A stretch of DNA of 33,318 nt, taken from contig JAVVPD010000015.1 in the NCBI GenBank assembly GCA_036655975.1, positions 1-33,318 of the forward strand, given 5' to 3'. The notes under the pieces are model-generated. The model ran no database searches. It was not told where the DNA came from and saw only the letters and a list, made by a program, of their open reading frames with translations. Each line of letters begins with the position of its first letter. Within the stretch, counting starts at the first letter, position 1. The translations under genes and the position numbers were made by a program. The stretch comes from CASQEL01 sp036655975 (GTDB taxonomy: Bacteria; Desulfobacterota; Desulfovibrionia; Desulfovibrionales; Desulfovibrionaceae). Below, in pieces: positions 8,696-16,405 of this stretch.

Positions 8696-9065
8696 AATAT
8701 TATTGGATAATTTTTAGTTTATAGCAGCGTGTACGCGAATTTTTTCCCTACAAACTGCAACAAATCCAAAATTCTCCCAAGAAATTTCTTGCCCAATAGG
8801 GCCAATATGCGTACATTATCCAAACCAATAGCACTGCGATTTGACAAAGGATAATTGCTAGGCTTGCACGAAAGAGGAAAGTGCGCAACTCTGGCGGTTG
8901 TAGTCACAACTGTAATTTTATTTTCGACTAAGGGGTGTGCGTTCCCAACCGTCTATAAAAAAAATTTACAGTGCAGGCAAACACTTGTAGGCATCATGCC
9001 TCCTTCTTTTTGCAATTTTAGTGTAGGTAATTTAATCCCCGCTATTTTTTTGTTCGGAGGAAAAC
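8696..9065. other. AT-rich spacer between divergent radical SAM and HU genes
   Basis: These 370 bp hold no convincing gene. A 62-codon minus-strand frame (8719-8907) has no ribosome site and an unrecognised product. The spacer contains a perfect 14-bp palindrome at 8778-8791 (CAAGAAATTTCTTG), a 5+5 bp inverted repeat at 8897-8910 (GTTGT-N4-ACAAC) and TTGACA at 8841 with no good -10 at normal spacing. The HU promoter must lie here but I could not place it with confidence; TTGCAA at 9010 with TTTAAT at 9031 has only 15 nt between. The length and symmetry fit a heavily regulated HU promoter or a small RNA locus. Confidence 0.4.
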
Positions 9066-9356
9066 ATGAGCAAGACGCTGACGAAGGCCGAAATAGTAGA
9101 GGCCATTTACGAAAAAACAGATAAAAACCGTGTGGATGTCAAAAATATTGTCGAGAGTCTTCTTGACATTATGAAACAATCCATCAAAAAAGACCACGCA
9201 CTGTTGGTAAGTGGTTTTGGAAAATTTGAATCCTACGATAAAAAGGCCCGCAAAGGCCGTAATCCCCAGACAGATGCCTCCATCACCTTGCCCCCCCGCA
9301 AAGTGGTGGTCTTTCGTTTGTCCCGCAAGTTCCGTGCGGAACTGAACGGCGAATAA
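9066..9356 (+). CDS. HU/IHF family DNA-binding protein
   Basis: This 96-residue protein has the complete HU/IHF fold. Helices come first (LTKAEIVEAIYEKTDKNRVDVKNIVE), then the strand with VSGFGKFES, the arm KARKGRNPQT with the conserved Arg-Asn-Pro that inserts into DNA, and the end motif VVFRLSRKFR. The unpaired lysine and arginine content and the arm resemble the IHF-alpha-type proteins of sulfate reducers; sequence alone does not separate HU homodimer from IHF heterodimer. A strong ribosome site, GGAGG, lies 5 nt before the ATG. The gene stands alone and ends 25 nt before a clear intrinsic terminator. Confidence 0.93.
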   Translation: MSKTLTKAEIVEAIYEKTDKNRVDVKNIVESLLDIMKQSIKKDHALLVSGFGKFESYDKKARKGRNPQTDASITLPPRKVVVFRLSRKFRAELNGE

Positions 9357-9380
9357 GCACTACAAAACCTTGCTGTACAA

Positions 9381-9418
9381 CCCCAAAACTTGCTGAGGTA
9401 GGTTTTGGGGCTTTTTTT
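9381..9418 (+). terminator. Intrinsic terminator after the HU gene
   Basis: A 9-bp perfect stem (CCCCAAAAC at 9381-9389 with GTTTTGGGG at 9402-9410) has a 12-nt loop and is followed by C and a run of seven T. This is a textbook Rho-independent terminator. Confidence 0.92.
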
Positions 9419-9472
9419 ATGAATTTTTTCTCCATATCCCGCATTTTTAGACTGTCTTTTTTTGTTTTTTTA

Positions 9473-9484
9473 GACTAAGCTCGC
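9473..9484 (+). repeat. GACTAAGCTCGC motif, copy 1
   Basis: This 12-bp sequence recurs exactly at 13653-13664. Here it lies 39 bp before the MBOAT start; the second copy lies 102 bp before the TPR-receiver start. Both are preceded by T-rich DNA. It may be a shared regulatory or dispersed element. Confidence 0.35.
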
Positions 9485-9523
9485 GTATCCTGAGCACCTG
9501 CCCCACGTTTTGAGGAGTCGTGT

Positions 9524-11056
9524 ATGCTGTTTACGTCCTATGAATTTTTGTTACTCTTTCTCCCCCTATTTCTCTGTTGCTGGTGGATCATCAGCCTGAG
9601 CGCACGCGCCTACCTCCCCTTGCTGCTCTTGGGGGCTTCGGCGGTCTTTTACTCCCTGTGGGGCTTAGGCTTCTTGGTCTTACTGGTGGCGATGATCTCT
9701 CTTAACTACGTCTTTGGACTGGTAATCCAGAGTATGCCCGACGATGCCCCGCCGCACAACAGCCCGGACAAGGCCCCCACCCCGCGCACCACATTCTGGA
9801 CGCGGAAAAAAATTCTTGTGGCGGCCCTCCTGTGTAACCTTGCCCCGCTCTGTTATTTTAAATATTCTACATTTATTCTTAATAATATAAACATATTATT
9901 AGGAAGCAACCTCCACAGTGGCGTTACCGCGCTGCCTTTGGGCATTTCCTTTTACACCTTCATCCAAATTGCTTGGCTGATCACCGTGTACCGCAGACAG
10001 ATACGGACGGAAGGTTTTACCCAATACGCGCTCTTTTCTTCGTGTTTCCCCTATGTGATTTCCGGCCCTATTGTCCGTTACAGTCAGGTAGGCCCGCAAT
10101 TCGCCGCTCTGGACGGCATTAAGGCCGCCAATGTTGCCCCCGCACTGAGCCTCTTTGTGATGGGTTTAGGAAAAAAAGTGCTGCTGGCCGATTCGCTGGC
10201 GGTTTACGCCAACAGCATTTTCAACGCCGCCGAAAAAGGCTTTCCCCTTACCGGAGCCGAAGCTTGGGCGGGTTCATTAGCCTATACTTTCCAGCTCTAT
10301 TTTGACTTTTCCGGCTACACCGACATGGCCTTGGGGATTGCCCTGCTCCTCGGCATCCGCCTGCCCGACAATTTTGATTCACCCTATAAGTCCACGGGAG
10401 TTGTAGACTTTTGGCGGCGCTGGCACATCACCCTCAGCTCATGGCTGCGCGACTTTTTGTATATTCCCCTCGGGGGCAGCCGCGTCGGCAAATTAAAGCA
10501 ATACCGCAATTTATTTTTGACGATGTTGCTGGGGGGGGTATGGCACGGCGCGGGCTGGCCCTTTGTGGTGTGGGGCGCGGCCCACGGGGCCATGCTGACC
10601 ATAAACCACTTTTTCAAAAGCTGGGCGGCTGCCCACCTGCACCCGCGCGTGCTGGACAATCCCTTCACCCGCGTGGGCAGTATTTTCTGCACCTTCGTGT
10701 GCATCAACGCCGCCTGGGTGGTCTTCAGGGCCGACAGCATACACGGGGCCAGCCGCATCTACGAACAAATGCTGCATATTTTTAATGAATCTGGCGGCTT
10801 GTGGAGCAACCTGTTTGCCAACCACTATATCCAAGACCTGCAATGTCCGCTGCTTTTAGCACTGTGCGCGCTGATCACATGGTGCCTGCCCAACAGCCGC
10901 GAAATTCTGTTCGGCAAGTCGGCCCGACAGGGCGGGGGCAGGGCTTGGCTCAGCTGGACACCTTCTAGGTTTTGGGCTTGGGGGCTGGCGGTGTTAAGCC
11001 TTGCGTCGTTGATTATGCTGTCCCGTAAGTCCGTTTTTCTCTATTTTCAATTTTGA
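9524..11056 (+). CDS. MBOAT family membrane O-acyltransferase (AlgI-like)
   Basis: This 510-residue multi-pass membrane protein starts with the family-typical MLFTSYEFLLLFLPLF. It has about ten hydrophobic segments and the MBOAT core: DFWRRWHITLSSWLRDFLYIPLGG, then GGVWHGAGW with His341 and WGAAHGAM with His354. Proteins of this group move an acyl (usually acetyl) group across the membrane onto a cell-surface polysaccharide, and work with an SGNH-type partner. That partner is the next gene, 10 nt downstream. The ATG follows TTGAGGAG by about 6 nt. The polymer modified here is not known; alginate is only the best-studied case and no alginate synthesis gene is in the window. Confidence 0.92.
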   Translation: MLFTSYEFLLLFLPLFLCCWWIISLSARAYLPLLLLGASAVFYSLWGLGFLVLLVAMISLNYVFGLVIQSMPDDAPPHNSPDKAPTPRTTFWTRKKILVAALLCNLAPLCYFKYSTFILNNINILLGSNLHSGVTALPLGISFYTFIQIAWLITVYRRQIRTEGFTQYALFSSCFPYVISGPIVRYSQVGPQFAALDGIKAANVAPALSLFVMGLGKKVLLADSLAVYANSIFNAAEKGFPLTGAEAWAGSLAYTFQLYFDFSGYTDMALGIALLLGIRLPDNFDSPYKSTGVVDFWRRWHITLSSWLRDFLYIPLGGSRVGKLKQYRNLFLTMLLGGVWHGAGWPFVVWGAAHGAMLTINHFFKSWAAAHLHPRVLDNPFTRVGSIFCTFVCINAAWVVFRADSIHGASRIYEQMLHIFNESGGLWSNLFANHYIQDLQCPLLLALCALITWCLPNSREILFGKSARQGGGRAWLSWTPSRFWAWGLAVLSLASLIMLSRKSVFLYFQF

Positions 11057-11066
11057 TGAGTACACT

Positions 11067-12248
11067 ATGAATAATAGCGCCTATATTACCTGTTTTTTCA
11101 AAATGGTATTGACCCTGCTTGTTGTTTGTACGCTTACCCTCGTCCCCTACAGTGTATGGTGGCTGGCAAAAAGTGGCGATGTGGCTTTAGACGCCGCTAC
11201 CAGCAAGCAAGCCACGGGCGAATTCGCTTTGGCGGGTTTCGGCATTGCACAAGACTTTGTGGAATACAAATTGGCCTTGTATCGCAAGGTGCACCCCACC
11301 ATTGCCGTGGTGGGATCCTCACGGGTGATGCAAGTTCGCGGCAAATACTTCAGCAAAAAATTTCTGAATATCGGTGGCACGGCAGGCAATTTGTCCATTC
11401 TGCGTAGCACGCTTGACGCCATGGTGCGCGAACACAAACCCGAAGTTATACTCTTAGGCCTTGATTTCTGGTGGTTCACCCCCAAATGGGAAGCCAAGCC
11501 CGAGGCCATTGTCCCACCTTCGTCCGGCTCCTATGTATGGAGCTTTGAAGCCCTGAAAAAACCCTACGAATGGCTCTTGACCGGAAAAATCACCCCCCGC
11601 ACCTTTTTCGCGCCCCTGCTGGGTGAGTTTCAGGACAATCGCTACGGCATTATGGCCCAACGCGGCAGCGACGGTTTTGGCACCGACGGTTCGTGGTACT
11701 ATACCTCACAGGTCACCGGCACAGAAAAACCCTTCGACTTCCAGTTTGGTGACACCCGCAAGGAAGTGAGCTACGGCATCAAAGCTTTTGCGCCTGCCCC
11801 TGAACTCAGCCAAGGGCATCTGGACGTATTTGCCGAAATCTATTGCTCCTTGCGGGCACGGGGCATTCAGGTCTATGTCTTCATTCCCCCGCTTTCACCG
11901 CTGATTCTGGCTGAAATGCGCCAGCGCGAAGCCCAGTATCCCCAGCTTTTTGGCCTGCGTGAGGCCTTGGAGCAACGCGGCATTGCCGTGATGGACTTCA
12001 CAGATGCCCGCATGGTGGGTTCGTCCGACTGCGAATTTGTGGACGGTTTTCACGGCGGGCAAGTGACCTACGCCCGCATGCTGCGCGAAATGACCGACCG
12101 CAACCACGCCTTAGTGGCCTATATGGATGTACAAAAGCTGGACAGTGACATCATGGCCTACAAAGGCCACGCCTTTGTGCCTGACCCGCTCGTGACCTCC
12201 GTGCCGGAGATTGACTTCATGCGTTTTAACTGCCCGAAAAGGCCTTAG
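11067..12248 (+). CDS. SGNH-like membrane-anchored acyltransferase partner of MBOAT
   Basis: This 393-residue protein has one N-terminal membrane segment (residues 10-32) and an outside domain with SGNH-hydrolase features: block I around VVGSSRVMQVR with a likely nucleophile serine, NIGGTAGN as a block II-like glycine segment, and DGFHGG near residue 330 as the D-x-x-H block V. Its position 10 nt after the MBOAT gene matches AlgI-AlgJ/AlgX or DltB-DltD type pairs, where the MBOAT protein supplies acyl groups that the SGNH protein transfers. Overall similarity to named families is low by eye, so the call rests on motifs and context. A structured element begins at its stop codon. Confidence 0.75.
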   Translation: MNNSAYITCFFKMVLTLLVVCTLTLVPYSVWWLAKSGDVALDAATSKQATGEFALAGFGIAQDFVEYKLALYRKVHPTIAVVGSSRVMQVRGKYFSKKFLNIGGTAGNLSILRSTLDAMVREHKPEVILLGLDFWWFTPKWEAKPEAIVPPSSGSYVWSFEALKKPYEWLLTGKITPRTFFAPLLGEFQDNRYGIMAQRGSDGFGTDGSWYYTSQVTGTEKPFDFQFGDTRKEVSYGIKAFAPAPELSQGHLDVFAEIYCSLRARGIQVYVFIPPLSPLILAEMRQREAQYPQLFGLREALEQRGIAVMDFTDARMVGSSDCEFVDGFHGGQVTYARMLREMTDRNHALVAYMDVQKLDSDIMAYKGHAFVPDPLVTSVPEIDFMRFNCPKRP

Positions 12249-12374
12249 AGCATTTTGCTGTTGAAAATAGCTCAATGCTCTGGCGACAAGAACCGTCGCC
12301 CACCCTTAGGCGTAGGCGAAATTTACTTTCGCCGTAAAGCGCCGGAAGGAGCGTCTGGAATCAAAAATGCTTTA
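12247..12374 (+). repeat. Structured intergenic element with end inverted repeats and three hairpins
   Basis: From the SGNH gene stop codon onward three stem-loops occur in series: AGAGCATT 12247-12254 with AATGCTCT 12274-12281; GGCGAC 12282-12287 with GTCGCC 12295-12300; and GGCGAAA 12315-12321 with TTTCGCC 12327-12333. The outer ends also pair, AGAGCATTTT at 12247 with AAAATGCTTT at 12364-12373 (9 of 10). The region lacks a U-run and has no convincing gene. It resembles a non-autonomous palindromic element (REP/MITE-like) or a processing/attenuation structure. All pairings were read by eye; the class is inferred. Confidence 0.5.
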
Positions 12375-12431
12375 GAAAATCGCACTCCGCATCCGCTTGA
12401 AATGAAAGCCCAGAGTGCCTATAGTGCCGCT

Positions 12432-13625
12432 ATGAATATTTGTACGATTTTTTTTCATTCTCGCCCCAGCTCTTACGGATGGGGCCTATTCCTCGTGTGT
12501 ACCCTATGTGCCCTGTTGACCTGCGCCCCAGCTCAGGCTGCCAACAAGAAAAAAGCCGCCACAAACGCTACGGCAAAGACAGAGGCTCCGCTCCAAAATG
12601 CCCAGAGCGAAGCCGCCGCAGCCTATGCCCAAGGCGAATATACAAAAGCCCACGAATTGTGGCAACAATTGGCCGATAAAGGTGACCCCAAGGCCATGAA
12701 CAATCTTGGGGTAGTGTACGACAAAGGCCAGGGTGTCACGCAAGACCCCGCGCTGGCGGTTTTCTGGTTTTTACGTTCCGCCAAAGCCGGACACGCGGCG
12801 GGCATGAGTAATCTTGGGCGCTTGCTGGAGCAAGGCCGTGGTGTGCCCAAAGACCTGACTCAGGCGGCCTCGTGGTTTCGACAAGCTGCGGACAAAGGCT
12901 TAGCAGAAGCCCAGTATAATCTTGCTGTTATGTACGAAAACGGGCAAGGCTTGGACAAAAATGACCGCGAAGCTGCGGCGTGGTATAGCCGCGCTGCCGC
13001 ACAAAATCAGGTGGATGCCCAATCGCGCTTGGGCCAGATGTACCGTGACGGGCGCGGGGTAAAGCAAAACGCCACCCGTGCCGTGCTCCTGCTCTACGGC
13101 GCGTCGATGGAAGGTAAACGCGAAGCCATTGAGGCCCTTGAAGGTATGGCAAGCGACCCCCAGTTTAAAAGTAAGGCCGCGCCAACGCAACAGCCTTCAG
13201 CCGTATTGTTTGGCCTGCCGCTCGAACAGACCAGCCGCACGGCCCTGCGCGAGGTGCTACGCTCCTCCAAAGTGCCCGTAGTGCGGGAGGAAGACGGCTA
13301 TATTTGCGACGTGTACAATGTACGCACGGTTATCCCCGGGGCCTCGGAAATGGCGGCGTGTTATGGCCCCGGCCCGAGTCAGCCGCTGGGTTTTGTCAAA
13401 ATAGACTATCCGGCCCCCACTAAAGGGCAAGCCGAAAAAATTTCGAACAGCCTCAAAACCATGTTGGTCGAACGTTTTGGGCCGCCTTCTGCCGCCGAAG
13501 GGCAAGGTTCAACCCTCTGGAATCTGGGAAAAGTTATTGTTGCTACCCAGTATAGCTCCACCACCAAGGAAATAGGGCTTATGTATATGGTGCCGCAGGT
13601 CTATCACCTTACCCGGCAACAATAA
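12432..13625 (+). CDS. Exported Sel1-repeat (TPR-like) protein with unidentified C-terminal domain
   Basis: From the ATG at 12432 this is a 397-residue protein with an N-terminal signal peptide: a hydrophobic stretch at 17-31, then APAQA with likely cleavage near residue 37. A lysine/alanine-rich linker follows, then four 36-residue Sel1 repeats at about 84-229 (signature NLGxxYxxGxGVxxD). The last 140 residues (from SAVLFGLPLEQ) form a separate domain with two cysteines that I do not recognise. Sel1 proteins are usually scaffolds in the cell envelope. The frame is open back to 12255, but that stretch is the hairpin-rich element, so I use the internal start. The ribosome site is weak, and an in-frame ATG at 12402 is the alternative. 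Association with the acyltransferase pair is by neighbourhood only. Confidence 0.82.
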   Translation: MNICTIFFHSRPSSYGWGLFLVCTLCALLTCAPAQAANKKKAATNATAKTEAPLQNAQSEAAAAYAQGEYTKAHELWQQLADKGDPKAMNNLGVVYDKGQGVTQDPALAVFWFLRSAKAGHAAGMSNLGRLLEQGRGVPKDLTQAASWFRQAADKGLAEAQYNLAVMYENGQGLDKNDREAAAWYSRAAAQNQVDAQSRLGQMYRDGRGVKQNATRAVLLLYGASMEGKREAIEALEGMASDPQFKSKAAPTQQPSAVLFGLPLEQTSRTALREVLRSSKVPVVREEDGYICDVYNVRTVIPGASEMAACYGPGPSQPLGFVKIDYPAPTKGQAEKISNSLKTMLVERFGPPSAAEGQGSTLWNLGKVIVATQYSSTTKEIGLMYMVPQVYHLTRQQ

Positions 13626-13652
13626 TACGCCACGTCTTTTCCCCCTTTTGCG

Positions 13653-13691
13653 GACTAAGCTCGCACTCACTCCAGCGGCTTTAGCGCTGGA
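13653..13691 (+). other. Intergenic GACTAAGCTCGC motif (copy 2) and hairpin
   Basis: The second exact copy of the 12-bp motif is at 13653-13664. Six bases later TCCAGCG (13671-13677) pairs with CGCTGGA (13685-13691) around a 7-nt loop. There is no U-run after it. It could be a weak terminator for the Sel1 gene or part of the 5' region of the next gene. Confidence 0.4.
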
Positions 13692-13766
13692 CTACCGCGA
13701 TATTCTCTGGTAATCCTTATACATCGTAAATATGTTTGCTCTTTTGTGTATTTGTAAGGAATTTTT

Positions 13767-15119
13767 ATGGCTAACGATCTTGCCACCCGACTTAAAGGTA
13801 AACAATACGAGCAGGCCATTGTAGATTACCTGCACAACCGGGGGCATTTTTTGTGCGCCACGGACGACTCACAATTTGCCACGCTGCTACGCACGACTTT
13901 ACTCAAACAATTGGGACAGGGGCCGGATTCCTTAACGAGCACCTCGGATCCTGACCAAATTTTACGCTTTATTCGTGATATCTCTGCCCGCAAGGCCATG
14001 CCCTTGGTTCTGCTAGAACGCTCCATGGCAGGTCGGGACATGGGATTTATGGTTCGGCAGATCAAAAATGCCTTCACCGAATTACGCATTATTATACTCA
14101 CCGGCGAAACAGAACGCCAGCGCCTGGTGCTGCTGCACGAAATCGGGGCAGACAATTTTATTACTAAACCCATTTCTATTGACGGACTTATCGAAAAAAT
14201 TGCCTTTACTATCAAACCACAGGGCAAACTTGGTCAATTGATCGACTTGGCCCGTTCGATGATTACGCAAAACAATCCCCAACAAGCGCTAAAAATTTGT
14301 AAGCAAATTTTGGAACTTAAAGCGAATTCTGCGGCAGGCTTTTTGGTTATCGGCGATGCCTTTAAAGCCCTCGGCAAACTGGATCGCGCCCGTGAGGCCT
14401 ACGAAGAAGCCAGCAACAATTCAGAAATGTATCTGGAACCACTGCGGAAATTGGCAGAATTGTACGAAGAATTGCACGATATTCCTAAGCGTCTCTATTA
14501 TCTTGAACGCCTTGACCAACTTTCCCCCCTCAATGTGGAGCGCAAGGTGGACATGGGCGAAATTCACCTGATCCTCGGGAATGATGAAGCGGCAGGCAAG
14601 CTTTTTGACTCGGCCGTAACACTTGCCACCAAGGAGGCTGTCAGCTATATTGGGGAAGTTGCGTCCCGTGTTGCCGCCATTTATGCTGAAAAAGATCCCG
14701 CCCAGTCCGAAAAGTTTTTGCGCCGCGCCCTAGAAGCCAAAGGGCAGTATCTCAGCAAGGACGACATCGCCACCTTTAACCGTTTGGGCATTCTGCTCCG
14801 CAATCAGGGCAAATGGCGTGAGGCCTTAGTCGAATACCAAAAGGCGATCAGAATAATCCCCGATGATGAAAACTTGTATTACAATATGGGTATGGCCTGT
14901 GCCGAAGGCCGCGAATTCCGCGAAGCCCATGTGTATATGCTTAAAGCGCTGGCTATCAATGCAAATTTCCCCCGTTCCGCAGTAACCATCGCCTATAATA
15001 TTGGTTTAGTATTCTATCAGGCAGGCGGTAAGGAAAAAGCTCGTGAATGCCTGACTATCGCCCTTGAACTGAATCCGCAGTACGAACCGGCTCGCAAAGC
15101 TCTGGCCCACTTGCACTGA
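13767..15119 (+). CDS. Degenerate response-regulator receiver fused to TPR repeats
   Basis: This 450-residue soluble protein has a receiver-like domain at about residues 25-150 and TPR helices from about 150 to the end. In the receiver the acidic pair Asp33-Asp34, the Thr112 position (ILTGE) and Lys134 (TKP) are kept with normal spacing, but the phospho-acceptor is replaced by Glu84 (VLLERSMAGRD). Such a domain cannot take the usual Asp phosphate and may be locked in an active-like state. The TPR part (for example REALVEYQKAIRIIPDDENLYYNMGMAC) has at least six repeats and suggests a protein-binding scaffold. AAGGAA precedes the ATG. No histidine kinase is nearby. Its partner is unknown. Confidence 0.85.
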   Translation: MANDLATRLKGKQYEQAIVDYLHNRGHFLCATDDSQFATLLRTTLLKQLGQGPDSLTSTSDPDQILRFIRDISARKAMPLVLLERSMAGRDMGFMVRQIKNAFTELRIIILTGETERQRLVLLHEIGADNFITKPISIDGLIEKIAFTIKPQGKLGQLIDLARSMITQNNPQQALKICKQILELKANSAAGFLVIGDAFKALGKLDRAREAYEEASNNSEMYLEPLRKLAELYEELHDIPKRLYYLERLDQLSPLNVERKVDMGEIHLILGNDEAAGKLFDSAVTLATKEAVSYIGEVASRVAAIYAEKDPAQSEKFLRRALEAKGQYLSKDDIATFNRLGILLRNQGKWREALVEYQKAIRIIPDDENLYYNMGMACAEGREFREAHVYMLKALAINANFPRSAVTIAYNIGLVFYQAGGKEKARECLTIALELNPQYEPARKALAHLH

Positions 15120-15180
15120 CCGTGAGCCGGCTGAAGCCGCAAACACACGACGGCACCCACCGCCCTACAAGGAGTATCCC

Positions 15181-16353
15181 TTGTCACATTTCGCAGTTCA
15201 AAAAACTTTGGCTGAAATTAATCAGCGCATCCGTAGCGGTAAAGCCGTGGTTCTCAACGCCGCCGAAATGACCGACATGGTACGCAAGGTGGGCAAGGAA
15301 GAAGCCGCACGTCAGGTGGATGTTGTGACCACCGGCACCTTTTCGCCCATGTGCTCCTCGGGGCTGCTGTTCAATACGGGGCAACCTTCACCGCCCAAGA
15401 TAAAAACCTCCCGCGTGTGGCTCAACGATGTTCCCGCCTATGCGGGCCTTGCCGCCGTGGACGCCTATCTGGGCGCAACGGAGCCTCGCATCGGTGACCC
15501 CGGCAACGATCCCCACCCTGGGGCCTTTGCCTATGGCGGTGGGCACGTGATCGAAGACCTCGTGGCGGGCAAAAGCGTAGAACTTCGGGCCGAAGCCTAC
15601 GGCACGGACTGCTATCCCCGCCGAACCATGCACAGCACCATCACGCTGGCGGATCTGCCCTATGCGGAACTCTTAAACCCCCGCAATTGCTATCAAAACT
15701 ACAATGCCGCCACCAATCTGACCAGCCGTATTATTTATACCTATATGGGGCCCTTGCGCCCCAATATGCGGAATATCAATTACGCAACCTCCGGCAAATT
15801 GTCCCCCCTGCTGAATGATCCTCTGTTCCGCACCATCGGCATGGGAACACGCATTTTTCTGGGCGGTGGCATAGGCTATGTGGTCGGGGCCGGAACCCAG
15901 CATGTGCCCAATCCCCCGCGCACCGAGCGCGGCCTACCGCTGGAAGGTTCGGGCACGCTCATGCTTAAGGGCAATCTTAAAAAAATGCGCCCCCGCTACC
16001 TGCGCGGCCTTTCCGTCATCGGCTACGGCTGTTCCCTTTCGGTGGGCGTAGGCATTCCCATTCCCATCCTTAATGAAGAAATGGCTTGGTTCACCGGGGT
16101 TGATGACAGTGATATCCTGATGCCCGTCAAAGATTACGGGCACGATTATCCCCACGGCGTGAATCGTGTGCTCGCCCACCTGCCCTTTGACGCATTACGC
16201 AGTGGTGAGGTGGAGTTGATGGGCAAAAAAGTTGAAACCGCCCCCTTGACCAGCTATGCCCTTTCGTTAGAAATTGCTGATGAACTAAAGGCTTGGATTC
16301 AAAAGGGTGATTTTTTGCTCACAGAACCGGTGGAGCTGCTGCCCCATGAGTAA
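15181..16353 (+). CDS. DUF39 (HcyBio) homocysteine biosynthesis protein
   Basis: This 390-residue protein belongs to the DUF39 family, which in anaerobes (methanogens and sulfate reducers) is linked to direct incorporation of sulfide into aspartate semialdehyde to make homocysteine. Visible family features are GTFSPMCSSG with Cys58, GTDCYPRRT with Cys144, and the glycine-rich IGYGCSLSVGVGIPIPILNE near the end. Cys58 and Cys144 are the best candidates for sulfur-carrying residues. The CBS pair found in the archaeal protein MA1821 is absent. The start is a TTG 6 nt after AAGGAG, with the ribosome site deciding it. The usual NIL/ferredoxin partner is not in this window. It lies 61 nt after the TPR gene and may be co-transcribed with it. 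Confidence 0.88.
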   Translation: MSHFAVQKTLAEINQRIRSGKAVVLNAAEMTDMVRKVGKEEAARQVDVVTTGTFSPMCSSGLLFNTGQPSPPKIKTSRVWLNDVPAYAGLAAVDAYLGATEPRIGDPGNDPHPGAFAYGGGHVIEDLVAGKSVELRAEAYGTDCYPRRTMHSTITLADLPYAELLNPRNCYQNYNAATNLTSRIIYTYMGPLRPNMRNINYATSGKLSPLLNDPLFRTIGMGTRIFLGGGIGYVVGAGTQHVPNPPRTERGLPLEGSGTLMLKGNLKKMRPRYLRGLSVIGYGCSLSVGVGIPIPILNEEMAWFTGVDDSDILMPVKDYGHDYPHGVNRVLAHLPFDALRSGEVELMGKKVETAPLTSYALSLEIADELKAWIQKGDFLLTEPVELLPHE

Positions 16354-16405
16354 AGCACGAGGCTAACATACTTTTTTGCGCGTCTGCTCATAGGGGGAAA
16401 CGTCC

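Noticed and set aside
8841..8869. TTGACA at 8841 as the HU promoter
   Set aside because: At 16-18 nt spacing there is no acceptable -10, and it lies more than 200 bp from the gene.
8719..8907. 62-residue minus-strand frame in the HU spacer
   Set aside because: No ribosome site, no recognisable domain, and AT-rich composition; most likely chance.
12255..12431. Longer start for the Sel1 protein
   Set aside because: This stretch is the hairpin-rich element and would bury the signal peptide 60 residues inside the protein.
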